Positions 50,072 to 60,347 of a DNA stretch of 64,000 nucleotides are shown here, piece by piece. How positions within the stretch are numbered: the stretch's first letter is position 1; every line of letters begins with the position of its first letter. The DNA is from Ruegeria sp. R14_0 (GTDB taxonomy: Bacteria; Pseudomonadota; Alphaproteobacteria; Rhodobacterales; Rhodobacteraceae). Location of the stretch: positions 744,001 to 808,000 of the forward strand of contig NZ_JAGHRC010000001.1 in assembly GCF_017743975.1 (NCBI RefSeq), in the 5' to 3' direction. The notes beneath the pieces are model-generated. The model was not told the DNA's origin, ran no database searches, and was given only the letters and a program-made list of their open reading frames with translations. The position numbers and the translations under genes are program-made.

Positions 50072-50103
50072 CAGGATTTAACGCCCCGGCACCCCGGGGT
50101 GTA

Positions 50104-50372
50104 GGGGTCGGACGCTGCCCTAGGTAACCGACCCCGACGAACACGGATCAAGGCATTTAGACTTACCAAATATGCCTTGGTCCACTCGGCCGACATGCCC
50201 GTGTTGGCCGGGAACAGGGTGGGGCGGAATATTTGCTCCCTCCCACTCTTTCACGGGGCGGGTGCGCTCGTCCCATGCGCAGTCCAGGCCGCAGGCAAAA
50301 AAACACCGGGCGGTCAACGAAATGAGCCTGGAAGGCGAAACTGACAGGGGGCTTCGGCCCCCTTTCTTTTTT
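50104..50372 (+). ncRNA. candidate structured RNA downstream of nrdJ
   Basis: Five stems in tandem: 50104-50111/50128-50135 (8 bp perfect), 50146-50156/50172-50182 (11 bp, one G-U), 50187-50195/50202-50210 (9 bp), 50219-50228/50237-50246 (9 of 10 pairs), 50255-50260/50269-50274, then a terminator. No promoter is obvious between the nrdJ stop and the first stem, so it may be released from the nrdJ 3' UTR. It does not resemble 6S, SRP, tmRNA or RNase P RNA signatures. Confidence 0.4.
50347..50372 (+). terminator. TTCG-loop intrinsic terminator
   Basis: GGGGGC-TTCG-GCCCCC followed by TTTCTTTTTT: a very stable tetraloop stem and a 10-base T-rich tail. It ends transcription from nrdJ or the candidate RNA. 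Confidence 0.92.
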
Positions 50373-50622
50373 CCTGCACCGACTCAGCGATTTGGGCAGG
50401 GCTTTGCCGGAACGCCGCTGAGGCATCGGGCAAGAACCGCCGAAACGCGAATTGTCGATTTCGCCCAGCGGTTGATTGCAGACGCGACTCGGACAAACAC
50501 GCGGAGAATGGCGCGAATTCGACGGCGCGTCGGGGGTGGGGTGACGACCTCAGGCGTTTGGGTGTTTGTGGTGCCTGTCCGGACGAAAACACACACACAA
50601 ATACCACTTAGGAGGCATCACA

Positions 50623-50868
50623 ATGAAACCGCAAAACCTGGCAATCATTTCCGCATTCGCCCTTGGTCTGCCCGCAATCGCCGCAGCGCAATCATCAGCA
50701 GACACCAATGGTGACGGGGTTCTGACCATAGAAGAGGTCCAGGCCATTCTGCCCGATGTTGACGCCGATGGTTTCTCGGCAATGGACGCCAATGGCGACG
50801 GGTCGCTGGATGCGGATGAAATTGCCGTCGCGCAGGAAGCAGGTTTGCTACCGCCCAGCAACGGCTGA
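50623..50868 (+). CDS. small secreted EF-hand protein
   Basis: 81-residue protein, ATG at 50623 with AGGAGG 8 bases before it. A signal peptide (cut after AIAAAQ, near residue 23) leads into two canonical 12-residue EF loops: DTNGDGVLTIEE and DANGDGSLDADE, each with acid at positions 1, 3, 5 and 12. Between them DVDADG starts a partial third loop. It is probably a periplasmic or extracellular calcium-binding protein; its partner is unknown. A terminator follows. Confidence 0.85.
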   Translation: MKPQNLAIISAFALGLPAIAAAQSSADTNGDGVLTIEEVQAILPDVDADGFSAMDANGDGSLDADEIAVAQEAGLLPPSNG

Positions 50869-50883
50869 TCCCGCGATGGCATC

Positions 50884-50916
50884 GGCGGCCCGTTCCCCCA
50901 CGGGCCGCCTTATTTC
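50884..50916 (+). terminator. terminator of the EF-hand gene
   Basis: GGCGGCCCG/CGGGCCGCC, 9-bp perfect stem with an 8-base loop, followed by TTATTTC, 15 bases after the stop codon. In the minus direction there is no T run. Confidence 0.75.
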
Positions 50917-50922
50917 AATGGG

Positions 50923-52467
50923 TTACGCAGGCAAGTAAATGTTGAATTTGCTGCGTAATTCGGCATCCAGAAGCGGATCGAATCGGGCCGCTGACGGGGT
51001 CGCAAGGATCTCTTCCTTCCGTTTCACGGCCTTTTCAATCAGGTCAGGCTTGCCCAGTTCCACCCATTCCTTCGGGGATGACCGGTCGCCAAAGGTGGGA
51101 TAGACGTAGTCCGCCTGCATCCGGCTGAGCGTCGCGTCAGTTCCCAGATAGTGGCCGGGTCCGCCCAGACAGACCTCGGCCATCTGATCCAGCGCCAGCG
51201 TTTCGTCCGTCACCTCAATCCCGCGCACACAGCGTTGCGCCTGACCGATCAGATCATCGCTGAGGATCAGGCTTTCGTGACAGAACCCAAGCAGCGAGGC
51301 ATGCATACCCGCGGCCTCATACACCATGTTCAGGCCCGACAGACCGGCCATGACGTTTGAACACATCTGCTCCCAACCGGCCTGCATGTCGGGCAGTTTC
51401 GCATCCGAGGCGCCAGCTGCGGCACCGCCGGGCAAATCATAAAATTGGTGCATCTGGGCGCAGCCCGCGGTCAGCAGAGCTTGCTCGCCAGAACCAATGG
51501 ACATTGCGCCCGTGCGCAGGTCAAGGCCAAAAGGCCAAGTGCCAAAAATCGCCGGAGCACCCGGACTTACCGCGTTTACATAAACCAGTCCGGCGAGGCA
51601 TTCGGCCGTCGCTTGCGTGATCGCCCCGGCAACGGTCGACGGTGCGGTGGCTCCGGCCATACCGGCGGATAGCAACAGCACCGGCATCCCGGCTTTGATG
51701 CATTCCTCCATCACTTCGCAGCTTTCAGTCGCGAATTTCATCGGCGGCACCACAAAGCAATTCGAGTTGGACATGAAAGGCCGTTCCCGCCACTTGTCCT
51801 CTCCGCCCGCGATCATGTGCAGCATCTCAATCGCCGGGGCGACGTGGCTGGGCTCGGTAAATGATGTTCCGATGTGTTTGAACGTGCCGCAGGTCGTCGC
51901 GTAAACGGTGTTCAGGTCCATCTCGAGGTTGTCCGCGATGTCGCGACACACCATAGGGCGCTGGACAAAGTGAATGTTTTCAAGCTGTTCGCAGATACGC
52001 GACGCGTCATGCAGGTCCTGAAGGGTCGAGTCGCGGTACTCTTGCCCATGCACGTCGACCATGCTGACAGCGGCCCCGGCGGTGCCATAGTGGACGCGCT
52101 TGCCAGACAGCTCCAGATCGTTATTCCCGTCACGGCTGTGGAGGGTGATGGAGCGATTGGCCTTGGCAATGGTGTCTTCGACCAAAGCGCGGGGAAAGCG
52201 GATCCGTCCATCGTCGCCCAGTGTGCAGCCTGCTGCCACGAGATAGTCGATACCGCTTTGCGGTGCGTCTGCCAGACCGATGGTTTCCAGCGCGGTCAGG
52301 GCGGCCTCGTGAATACGTTCGATCTGAGCCTGCGTGAGAACCTTCAGCGTTCCGCCTTCCATACCGGGGCGGATAGGGCGCAGATGTTCCGGCAGAGCCG
52401 TGGCACGGGCAGCACGACGCGCGGCACGGCCGCCGCTACGCGATGAATTTCGGGTTTGTTCGTTCAT
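50923..52467 (-). CDS. MttB-family (trimethylamine/betaine-type) methyltransferase
   Basis: 514-residue MttB superfamily protein, the family that moves a methyl group from quaternary or tertiary amines to a corrinoid protein. Blocks such as RPIRPGMEGGTLKVL, PSTVAGAITQATAECLAG and GIEVTDETLALDQM are seen. There is no in-frame amber codon, so it belongs to the pyrrolysine-free group that includes the glycine betaine methyltransferase MtgB. The exact substrate is not readable. A likely partner is the corrinoid protein at 23777-24475. A palindrome lies 35 bases upstream. N-terminal 25 residues are arginine-rich. Confidence 0.85.
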   Translation of the reverse strand: MNEQTRNSSRSGGRAARRAARATALPEHLRPIRPGMEGGTLKVLTQAQIERIHEAALTALETIGLADAPQSGIDYLVAAGCTLGDDGRIRFPRALVEDTIAKANRSITLHSRDGNNDLELSGKRVHYGTAGAAVSMVDVHGQEYRDSTLQDLHDASRICEQLENIHFVQRPMVCRDIADNLEMDLNTVYATTCGTFKHIGTSFTEPSHVAPAIEMLHMIAGGEDKWRERPFMSNSNCFVVPPMKFATESCEVMEECIKAGMPVLLLSAGMAGATAPSTVAGAITQATAECLAGLVYVNAVSPGAPAIFGTWPFGLDLRTGAMSIGSGEQALLTAGCAQMHQFYDLPGGAAAGASDAKLPDMQAGWEQMCSNVMAGLSGLNMVYEAAGMHASLLGFCHESLILSDDLIGQAQRCVRGIEVTDETLALDQMAEVCLGGPGHYLGTDATLSRMQADYVYPTFGDRSSPKEWVELGKPDLIEKAVKRKEEILATPSAARFDPLLDAELRSKFNIYLPA

Positions 52468-52883
52468 AGTTTAGAGTCCGGTCGAAAAAGTACGTTCAGG
52501 GTGAGTGTACTCAGACCGCAAATGGCCGCCCCCGCGCGGCACGCCCGCGATCCGCACCAATGGTACGGCTGATCAGGCGAATTTTCCAAACGTCACTTTG
52601 CATGCGGGTCCTCAACTGGTGAGGCGCACTCTCTCAATACCACGGCATACAATCTGTCCTGTTTGCGACCCAACCGTCCAAAAGCGAAGTGTTGTGCCCT
52701 GTGCGCATCAGTTCTTGCCGTTGGGTAAAGTTTTTTCCCGAATTCCGGAAAATCTGTTATGCTTCTATCACTTATTTAAGAGTGCGCCGTGATCGCAATG
52801 GAATTTTAACGATTGCAAGCCAGTTATTGTGTGACAAAACCCGATCCCGATCGGGCGAGCTGCAAACAATTTTGGAGAGGTTG
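52468..52883. other. 416-base divergent spacer of mttB-like gene and beta-barrel gene
   Basis: No gene supported. Holds an inverted repeat TGAGT-GT-ACTCA at 52502-52513 close to the mttB-like start, and a 10-bp palindrome CCCGATCGGG at 52846-52855 near the beta-barrel gene. The middle is AT-richer around 52720-52830. Confidence 0.6.
52502..52513 (-). promoter_or_regulatory. possible operator of the MttB-type gene
   Basis: The inverted repeat TGAGT-GT-ACTCA sits 35-46 bases before the start codon, where a regulator site is plausible. No adjacent regulator gene supports it. Confidence 0.3.
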
Positions 52884-53402
52884 ATGAAAGCCCTGAAGGC
52901 CATCGTGACAACCTGCCTGGCAATAGGCGCTGCTCCGGTATTGGCTGAGGATTGGACAGGTGCGTACGCTGGGTTCAGCTTTGGTTACGCAGATGTCGAT
53001 GGCCCAAATGGCTCGGGCGGTGACGACACAACCTTTGGCCCGCATGTCGGATATGACTATGACTTCGGTAATTTTGTCCTGGGCGGAGAGTTGGAGTACA
53101 ACCGGCTCTCGCTGGATCTGGGGCAGGGTGAAGGCAGCGTGGACAGTCTGACCCGCCTGAAATTGCGGGGCGGCTACGATTTCGGACCGGCGCTTGGTTA
53201 TGTGGTCGTAGGCGCGGCACGGCTTGATGCGTCACCAGAAAATGACACGGCTGCCGTGTACGGAATCGGGCTTGCCTATCCGATCGGAGACAGCTTTGTC
53301 ATCAGCGGTGAGGCGCTGCGCCAGAACTTTAATGACGTCACACGCAGTCAGGGCGGCGTCGACACGAACGTGTTCAACCTGCGCACAACCTTCCGGTTCT
53401 AA
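52884..53402 (+). CDS. outer-membrane beta-barrel protein
   Basis: 172-residue protein with a signal peptide (MKALKAIVTTCLAIGAAPVLA) and a small beta-barrel of about eight strands, judged from alternating aromatic/aliphatic residues, glycine-rich turns (AGFSFGYADVDGPNGSGGDD) and the C-terminal FNLRTTFRF with final phenylalanine that signals BAM insertion. Matches the porin-type OMP beta-barrel family. GGAGAGG precedes the ATG. Role could be adhesion or membrane stability; not known. Confidence 0.82.
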   Translation: MKALKAIVTTCLAIGAAPVLAEDWTGAYAGFSFGYADVDGPNGSGGDDTTFGPHVGYDYDFGNFVLGGELEYNRLSLDLGQGEGSVDSLTRLKLRGGYDFGPALGYVVVGAARLDASPENDTAAVYGIGLAYPIGDSFVISGEALRQNFNDVTRSQGGVDTNVFNLRTTFRF

Positions 53403-53408
53403 GCGAAG

Positions 53409-54596
53409 CTATTCTGCGGCTGCGCTGTCAGCCAAACTTGCCGCGAAATCACAGATTGTTTTCAGCGCCGCGGCAAATCGTTCATCCTCGATCGTCATCG
53501 CAACGCGGATATGGCCTGCGGCGGCTTTGCCAAAGCTCTCGCCCGGCATGACCGCAATCTCGTGTGTATCCAGCAGCGCGTTGGCAAAAGCTTCACCGCT
53601 GAGCCCGGTGGCACGGATGTCCAGCATCAGGTACATCGCGCCTTGGGCAGGCACCAAACCGATTGTGTTTTGCGCAGAGAGAATCTCGACCGCCAAAGCG
53701 CGACGTCGGCGGAAGGGGGCCGCGATCTCTTCTTCGAAATCAGTGCCTGCATTCAGGGCAAAGCTGGCGGCATCCTGGATAAACCCGGGCACGCCGTAGG
53801 TGGTGTGTGTGGCAAGGTTGATCAGATGTGCAATCACCTCTTCTGGTCCAACGACCCAGCCACAGCGCGATCCGGTCATGGCGTGCGACTTGGACATTGA
53901 CCCAACAACAAGCGTGCGATCGGACATACCGGGCAGGGCGCGCGGTGAGATATGTACGCCGTCCCAGACTTGTGTGTCATAAACCTCATCCGAAATCAGC
54001 CAGAGGTCGCGTTTGCGGCAGACCTCGGCGATTCCTTTAAGGGTTTGACGGGAATAGACTACGCCGGTTGGGTTGTTCGGGGTGTTGATCAACAGCGACA
54101 CTGCACCGTCCGCTGCTGCGTCGATGTCTTCGGCCCGTGGTTGAAACGCATCCGCGGCCCAGGTCTGAACCGCCCGTGCTGTAGCGCCCGCACCGCGGAT
54201 GGTGCCGGGGTAGGTGGCGTAATAAGGATCGAGGTACAGGCCGACGTCGCCGGGATCACAGACAGCCACATGCGCGGCGAACAGGGCAGACTGGCCGCCC
54301 GGTGTGATCAAAACGTTGTTTCGACTTGTGGGAACTCCGGTCCGGGCCTGAACACGCGCCGCCACCGTATCGCGCAGCAGATCGTTGCCTGGAACGATCG
54401 CGTAGCCGGTATTGCCCTGCCGCGCGGACAGATCCATGGCGTCGAGGATGGCTTGATCCGTGCGGATGTCATGCTCGCCAATCGTCAGTTCTGTGATTGG
54501 GTGCCCTTCGCTCATCATCCGGCGCGCGCGGTAGAATACATCCCACCCATCGCTGCCGCCTCCGGTCAGTTGAGTAATACGCTGCGACAGTTTCAT
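53409..54596 (-). CDS. PLP-dependent class I/II aminotransferase
   Basis: 395-residue fold-type I aminotransferase. The PLP lysine is in GSMSKSHAMTGSRCGW, cofactor residues in INTPNNPTGVVYS and ISDEVYD, the carboxylate arginine in HIRVAMT. The ATG at 54596 is used because it starts the typical MKLSQRI segment. It is a distinct paralogue of the enzyme at 40937-42112. Substrate unknown. It converges with the beta-barrel gene. Confidence 0.88.
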   Translation of the reverse strand: MKLSQRITQLTGGGSDGWDVFYRARRMMSEGHPITELTIGEHDIRTDQAILDAMDLSARQGNTGYAIVPGNDLLRDTVAARVQARTGVPTSRNNVLITPGGQSALFAAHVAVCDPGDVGLYLDPYYATYPGTIRGAGATARAVQTWAADAFQPRAEDIDAAADGAVSLLINTPNNPTGVVYSRQTLKGIAEVCRKRDLWLISDEVYDTQVWDGVHISPRALPGMSDRTLVVGSMSKSHAMTGSRCGWVVGPEEVIAHLINLATHTTYGVPGFIQDAASFALNAGTDFEEEIAAPFRRRRALAVEILSAQNTIGLVPAQGAMYLMLDIRATGLSGEAFANALLDTHEIAVMPGESFGKAAAGHIRVAMTIEDERFAAALKTICDFAASLADSAAAE

Positions 54597-54653
54597 GGCC
54601 CGCTCCGCTCGTGACTTCCGGCCGACAGGGCCAGAGCCGTTGGGAAAAGTCAA

Positions 54654-54998
54654 TCAGTCTCGCGGCGGTAACGTGGCCTGTAGTTTTTTGGTCAGCGAAG
54701 CCCGCACCAAATCATACGAGGCGGTCAGCCGATGGCGCATCTCATCCTCGTCACAGTCAAACGGCAGGCGAATCCAGCTGCGGTGAAAATAGGGGGCTTT
54801 GACCCCGACACCGGCATCGATCAGCATCTGAGCTGTCTCTATGTCCGCGGTTTTGACCGACACGCCGTCATTCGCCGTGCCGATACAGGCAAACATCTTG
54901 CCTCCGACTTTCCACGCATCATGGCCGCCACCCCAAGGGTCCGACAGGTCGGCCCCCGGAAACGTACGGCAGATGGAATTGACCAATTCGCGGCTCAT
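54654..54998 (-). CDS. MmcQ/YjbR family protein
   Basis: 114-residue YjbR-type protein with the double-wing DNA-binding-like fold: FPGADLSDPWGGGHDAWKVGGKMFAC, VSVKTADIETAQML and PYFHRSWIRLPF match the family. The ATG at 54998 gives the normal family length; a 51-residue in-frame extension upstream lacks conservation. Function is unclear. It is upstream of and divergent from cysS. Confidence 0.85.
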   Translation of the reverse strand: MSRELVNSICRTFPGADLSDPWGGGHDAWKVGGKMFACIGTANDGVSVKTADIETAQMLIDAGVGVKAPYFHRSWIRLPFDCDEDEMRHRLTASYDLVRASLTKKLQATLPPRD

Positions 54999-55215
54999 GG
55001 ATGCTAGGGTGCGCTGAGAGGCATTGAAACTCAAGCCTTGGCTCAATCGTATCTCCGTGCTATGCGAAGCAACATGAACCGTATGACCTGCATCATTATC
55101 TGCTGCATTTCCTGCTGATTTATCAAGCGGGCCGGTTTCTTTCGTTTTCATCCCTGAGACAAGTTGCTAAGCCCGCGCCAACGCGAAAAGCTTTGCCGTT
55201 CTTAGGAGCTGACCG

Positions 55216-56612
<1,397 letters not shown>

Positions 56613-56613
<1 letters not shown>

Positions 56614-58247
56614 TGACCAAGGAACGCCTTTACCTCTACGACACCACCCTGCGGGACGGGCAGCAGACGCAGGGGGTGCAGTTTTCGACCTCTGAGAAGG
56701 CGCAGATCGCGCAGGCTCTGGATGAGTTGGGAGTGGATTACATCGAGGGCGGCTGGCCGGGTGCAAACCCGACGGACAGTGCGTTTTTTGATGCTGCGCC
56801 CAAAACCAAAGCGCGTCTGACCGCCTTTGGGATGACCAAACGGTCCGGTCGCTCGGCCGAGAATGACGACGTTCTGGCCGCCGTGATGAATGCGGGCACG
56901 CAGGCGGTGTGTCTGGTGGGGAAGTCGCATGACTATCACGTGAGCCATGCCCTCGGAATCCCGCTGGAAGAGAATGTCGAGAATGTGCGCGCCTCGGTCG
57001 CGCATATCGTGGCGCAGGGGCGCGAGGCGCTGTTTGATGCCGAGCATTTCTTTGACGGCTACAAGGACAATCCCGATTACGCGGTTGAGGTTTGCCGCGC
57101 CGCGCTGGACGCTGGTGCCCGCTGGGTTGTGCTGTGTGACACCAATGGCGGCGCGCTGCCCGCTGAGGTATCGCGGATTGTGTCCGCGGTGATCGCGGCA
57201 GGCTTGCCGGGTGATCGGCTGGGCATCCATACCCATAACGACACAGAAAACGCGGTGGCTTGTTCGCTGGCAGCGGTCGATGCGGGCGCGCGTCAGATTC
57301 AGGGGACTTTGAACGGGTTGGGAGAGCGTTGTGGTAACGCAAACCTGACCGCTTTGATCCCGACACTGGTTCTGAAAGAACCCTATGCCTCGACCTATAA
57401 CATCGGCGTCAACGCTCAGGCTCTGGCCGGTCTGACCCGTGTCAGCCGGATGCTGGACGACATCCTGAACCGGGTGCCCAGCAAACAGTCGGCCTATGTC
57501 GGCGCGTCGGCCTTTGCGCATAAGGCCGGGCTGCATGCCAGTGCGATCCTCAAGGACCCGACGACCTATGAACATGTCGATCCGGCATCGGTCGGCAACG
57601 CCCGGGTCATTCCGATGTCGAACCAGGCGGGGCAATCGAACCTGCGTAAGCGTTTGACCGAGGCCGGGTTGGCCGTCGAGGCCGGTGATCCCGCCCTGGG
57701 CCGCATCCTCGAGCGGATCAAGCTGCGCGAGGCGGATGGATACTCCTACGACACCGCTCAGGCCAGTTTTGAACTGCTGGCGCGGGATGAACTGGGGCAA
57801 CTGCCCGAGTTTTTTGAGGTGAAGCGCTATAAGGTCACCGTTGAGCGGCGCAAGAACAAGTACAACAAGATGGTAAGCCTGTCCGAGGCGGTCGTCGTGG
57901 TGAAGGTCGATGGTGAGAAAAAGCTGTCGGTCAGCGAATCGCTGGATGGCGACGGCAGTGACCGGGGTCCGGTGAACGCGCTGGCCAAGGCGCTGGCCAA
58001 GGATCTGGGGCAGTATTCGCGCATTCTGGACGATATGCACCTGGTCGACTTCAAGGTGCGTATCACCCAAGGCGGTACCGAGGCCGTGACCCGAGTCATC
58101 ATCGACAGTGAGGACGGGCAGGGGCGGCGTTGGTCGACCGTGGGCGTCAGCGCGAACATAGTCGATGCCTCGTTCGAGGCGCTGCTGGACGCGATCCACT
58201 GGAAGCTGGTGCGTGATTGCGGCCCTCAGGCCGTGGTGGCCGAGTGA
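56613..58247 (+). CDS. cimA: (R)-citramalate synthase
   Basis: 544-residue HMGL-like enzyme condensing pyruvate and acetyl-CoA to citramalate, an isoleucine route that bypasses threonine. The DTTLRDGQQTQGVQF metal and catalytic motif is at residues 9-24, with LGIHTHNDTENAV and a C-terminal LeuA-dimer regulatory domain (about 410-530). Homocitrate and isopropylmalate synthases are relatives; the length and GWPGANPTD favour CimA. ATG at 56613 is preferred over GTG at 56610 given GGAGGG 6 bases upstream. Confidence 0.9.
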
Positions 58248-59026
58248 GCGGGCCGTTTGATGATGACGTAAATGCGTGTGCCGCGCTGTTGCACCGAGCC
58301 GATCCTGACCGGTTCATGGCAGCGATGGCAGGCCCGGTTGCGGCACGGACCGTGCTGTTTCCGATCTATGCCCTGAACGTCGAGGTTGCGCGTGCACCGT
58401 GGGTCACACAAGAGCCGATGATCGCAGAGATGCGCCTGCAATGGTGGCGCGATGCCTTGCAGGAAATCGCCGAAGGCCCGACCGTCCGGCGGCACGAGGT
58501 TGTCACGCCTTTGTCTCGTGTGTTGTCGCCGCATCTGGCGGCGATGCTGGATGAATATGTGGCCGTAAGGCGTTGGGATATCTACCGTGACCCGTTCGAA
58601 GACCAGGATCACTTTGACGCCTATATCAACCACAGCGCCGGTACGCTGATGGTGGTTTCGGCACAGGCTCTGGGAACGGCGGACGCAGATGTTCTGCGTG
58701 ATTTTGGTTATGGGGTTGGTGTGGCCAACTGGCTGCGCGCAGTCCCGCAGCTTGAGGCCCGTGGGCGTATTCCACTTCTTGATGGCACGCCCGAGGGCGT
58801 GCGGCAGCTGGCCCAAAACGCCTTGGATCGATTGAACCGGGCCCGGTCCAATCGGCGCGCGGTGTCGTCACAGGCGGGTCCTGCGTTGCATGCGGGGTGG
58901 CAGGCCGGAATGATCCTGAAACAGGCCGTGGCGCGTCCTGACCGAGTGGCCGTTGGGGCGCTTGGCTGTGGCGAGATGCGCCGCAGGTTGTCTTTGATGG
59001 CCCAGGTTGCGACGGGGCGCTGGTGA
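58244..59026 (+). CDS. squalene/phytoene synthase-like, NDUFAF6-type
   Basis: 260-residue protein of the squalene/phytoene synthase fold. It lacks both aspartate-rich DxxxD catalytic motifs: at the first site it has FPIYALNVEVARAP and MRLQWWRDAL, at the second GVANWLRAVPQLEARGR. These match the mitochondrial complex I assembly factor NDUFAF6, not carotenoid or squalene enzymes. It starts with GTG at 58244, overlapping the cimA TGA by 4 bases, so it is coupled to cysS-cimA. Role in complex I assembly is inferred from the family. Confidence 0.8.
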   Translation: MSGPFDDDVNACAALLHRADPDRFMAAMAGPVAARTVLFPIYALNVEVARAPWVTQEPMIAEMRLQWWRDALQEIAEGPTVRRHEVVTPLSRVLSPHLAAMLDEYVAVRRWDIYRDPFEDQDHFDAYINHSAGTLMVVSAQALGTADADVLRDFGYGVGVANWLRAVPQLEARGRIPLLDGTPEGVRQLAQNALDRLNRARSNRRAVSSQAGPALHAGWQAGMILKQAVARPDRVAVGALGCGEMRRRLSLMAQVATGRW

Positions 59027-59031
59027 CCGTG

Positions 59032-60249
59032 TCAGGCCGTGCGTGGGCGCATCGTCAGCCACAGCAACGCGCCACCGGCAAGGGTCAGCAGTGGCACCAT
59101 CGCGACGTTGACCGCGGTCCAGCCATCAACAGGCGAGCCGCCCGAGCAGTTCATCAACCCGCCGGACGCGAGTGAGGCAAATGTTACGCCGCCGAATACC
59201 AACAGGTCGTTGAGGCCCTGCATCCGACCGCGCTCGCTCACGTCATGGCTATCGGCCAGCATCGTGGTCGCCCCGATAAAGCCAAAGTTCCACCCGATCC
59301 CCAGAAGGATCAGCGCGACAAAGAAATTACCCAGTTCGACGCCTTGCAAGGCGACAACCCCTGCAGCAGCCAGTATGGCCAGTCCAAGGGCCACGATTTT
59401 CTCTACGCCGAACCGCGCGATCAGCTGCCCGGTGAAAAAGCTGGGAATATACATGGCCAGAACGTGGCTGGTGACCACATCGGCGGCGTCGTTGGCGCTG
59501 AAACCGCAGCCGACAACCGCCAGAGGGGTCGAGGTCATCACCAGGTTCATCAGCGCATAGGACACCATCGCGCAGATAATGGCGACCGCGATGCGCGGGG
59601 TCTTCAGCATCTCAAGCCGCGACCGGCCTTTAGTTGCATCCGCCGCCGGTTTGGGCGGTGTGGGAATATCCAGAAAGAAGAACAGGACCGAGCCGATGGC
59701 GTTTACGGCGATGACGGCGAGATAAGTGCCCAAAAATGGGATCACATACGCGGTTGAGGTCATCTTGACGATCTGCGGCCCGATAATCGCTGCAGCCAGG
59801 CCACCTGCCATGACATAGGAAATCGCCTTTGGCCGGAACGCGTCTGACGCGGTATCAGCGGCGGCAAACCGGTAGAATCCGTGCGCGCTCATGTAGATGC
59901 CAGTCAACAGGCTGCCCAACAGAAACACCGGGAACGATCCTAAGAACAGGCCATAGGCCCCAACCAGACCTCCGCACGCCCCGGCGGTGGCACCAACCAG
60001 AAAGCCGGCCCTGCGGCCCCAGCGCTGCATGATGGCTGAAATCGGCGTCGCCGCCAGCATTGATCCCAGAACGATCAGCGAGATAGGCAGCGTCGCAAGG
60101 CAGGCATTGGTGGCCAGGGACTGACCGGCCAGCCCGCCGACGATGAAGATCATCGGCATCTGCGCCCCAAGCACGGCTTGGGCCGCAACCAGAACGGCGA
60201 CGTTTCGTTTGGCCTGACGATCGTCTGGGGTGGCGGTGATCATTGTCAT
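59032..60249 (-). CDS. MFS transporter
   Basis: 405-residue major facilitator with about twelve hydrophobic segments and the loop 2-3 signature-like RWGRRAGF. A cytoplasmic loop of about 25 residues in the middle has KPAADATKGRSRLEM. Subfamily and substrate are not clear; the pattern resembles drug or small-molecule exporters. ATG at 60249 is used (60243 also possible). Divergent from the DNA glycosylase gene by 98 bases. Confidence 0.85.
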   Translation of the reverse strand: MTMITATPDDRQAKRNVAVLVAAQAVLGAQMPMIFIVGGLAGQSLATNACLATLPISLIVLGSMLAATPISAIMQRWGRRAGFLVGATAGACGGLVGAYGLFLGSFPVFLLGSLLTGIYMSAHGFYRFAAADTASDAFRPKAISYVMAGGLAAAIIGPQIVKMTSTAYVIPFLGTYLAVIAVNAIGSVLFFFLDIPTPPKPAADATKGRSRLEMLKTPRIAVAIICAMVSYALMNLVMTSTPLAVVGCGFSANDAADVVTSHVLAMYIPSFFTGQLIARFGVEKIVALGLAILAAAGVVALQGVELGNFFVALILLGIGWNFGFIGATTMLADSHDVSERGRMQGLNDLLVFGGVTFASLASGGLMNCSGGSPVDGWTAVNVAMVPLLTLAGGALLWLTMRPRTA

Positions 60250-60347
60250 GGGGACATGCGTATCGGCGAAAACGATTGTGCACAAGCGGGTTGCATCTGC
60301 GGCAAAGCGGCCTAACGTGCCGGTACTTATTCTGGCCCGGAGGGCAC

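Larger units (their letters stand above)
50072..50622. other. 551-base intergenic region with a run of hairpins
   Basis: After nrdJ come a palindrome ACCCCGGGGT (50091-50100), five successive hairpins (50104-50274), and a TTCG terminator at 50347-50372. After it, to 50622, no gene is supported; an open frame spanning 50172-50714 overlaps the hairpins and lacks family features. Confidence 0.7.

Noticed and set aside
50172..50714. 180-codon open frame between nrdJ and the EF-hand gene
   Set aside because: Runs through the hairpins, the terminator and the EF-hand start in another frame; composition is not protein-like.
50923..52467. Pyrrolysine codon in the MttB homologue
   Set aside because: The frame is open from start to stop with no internal TAG.
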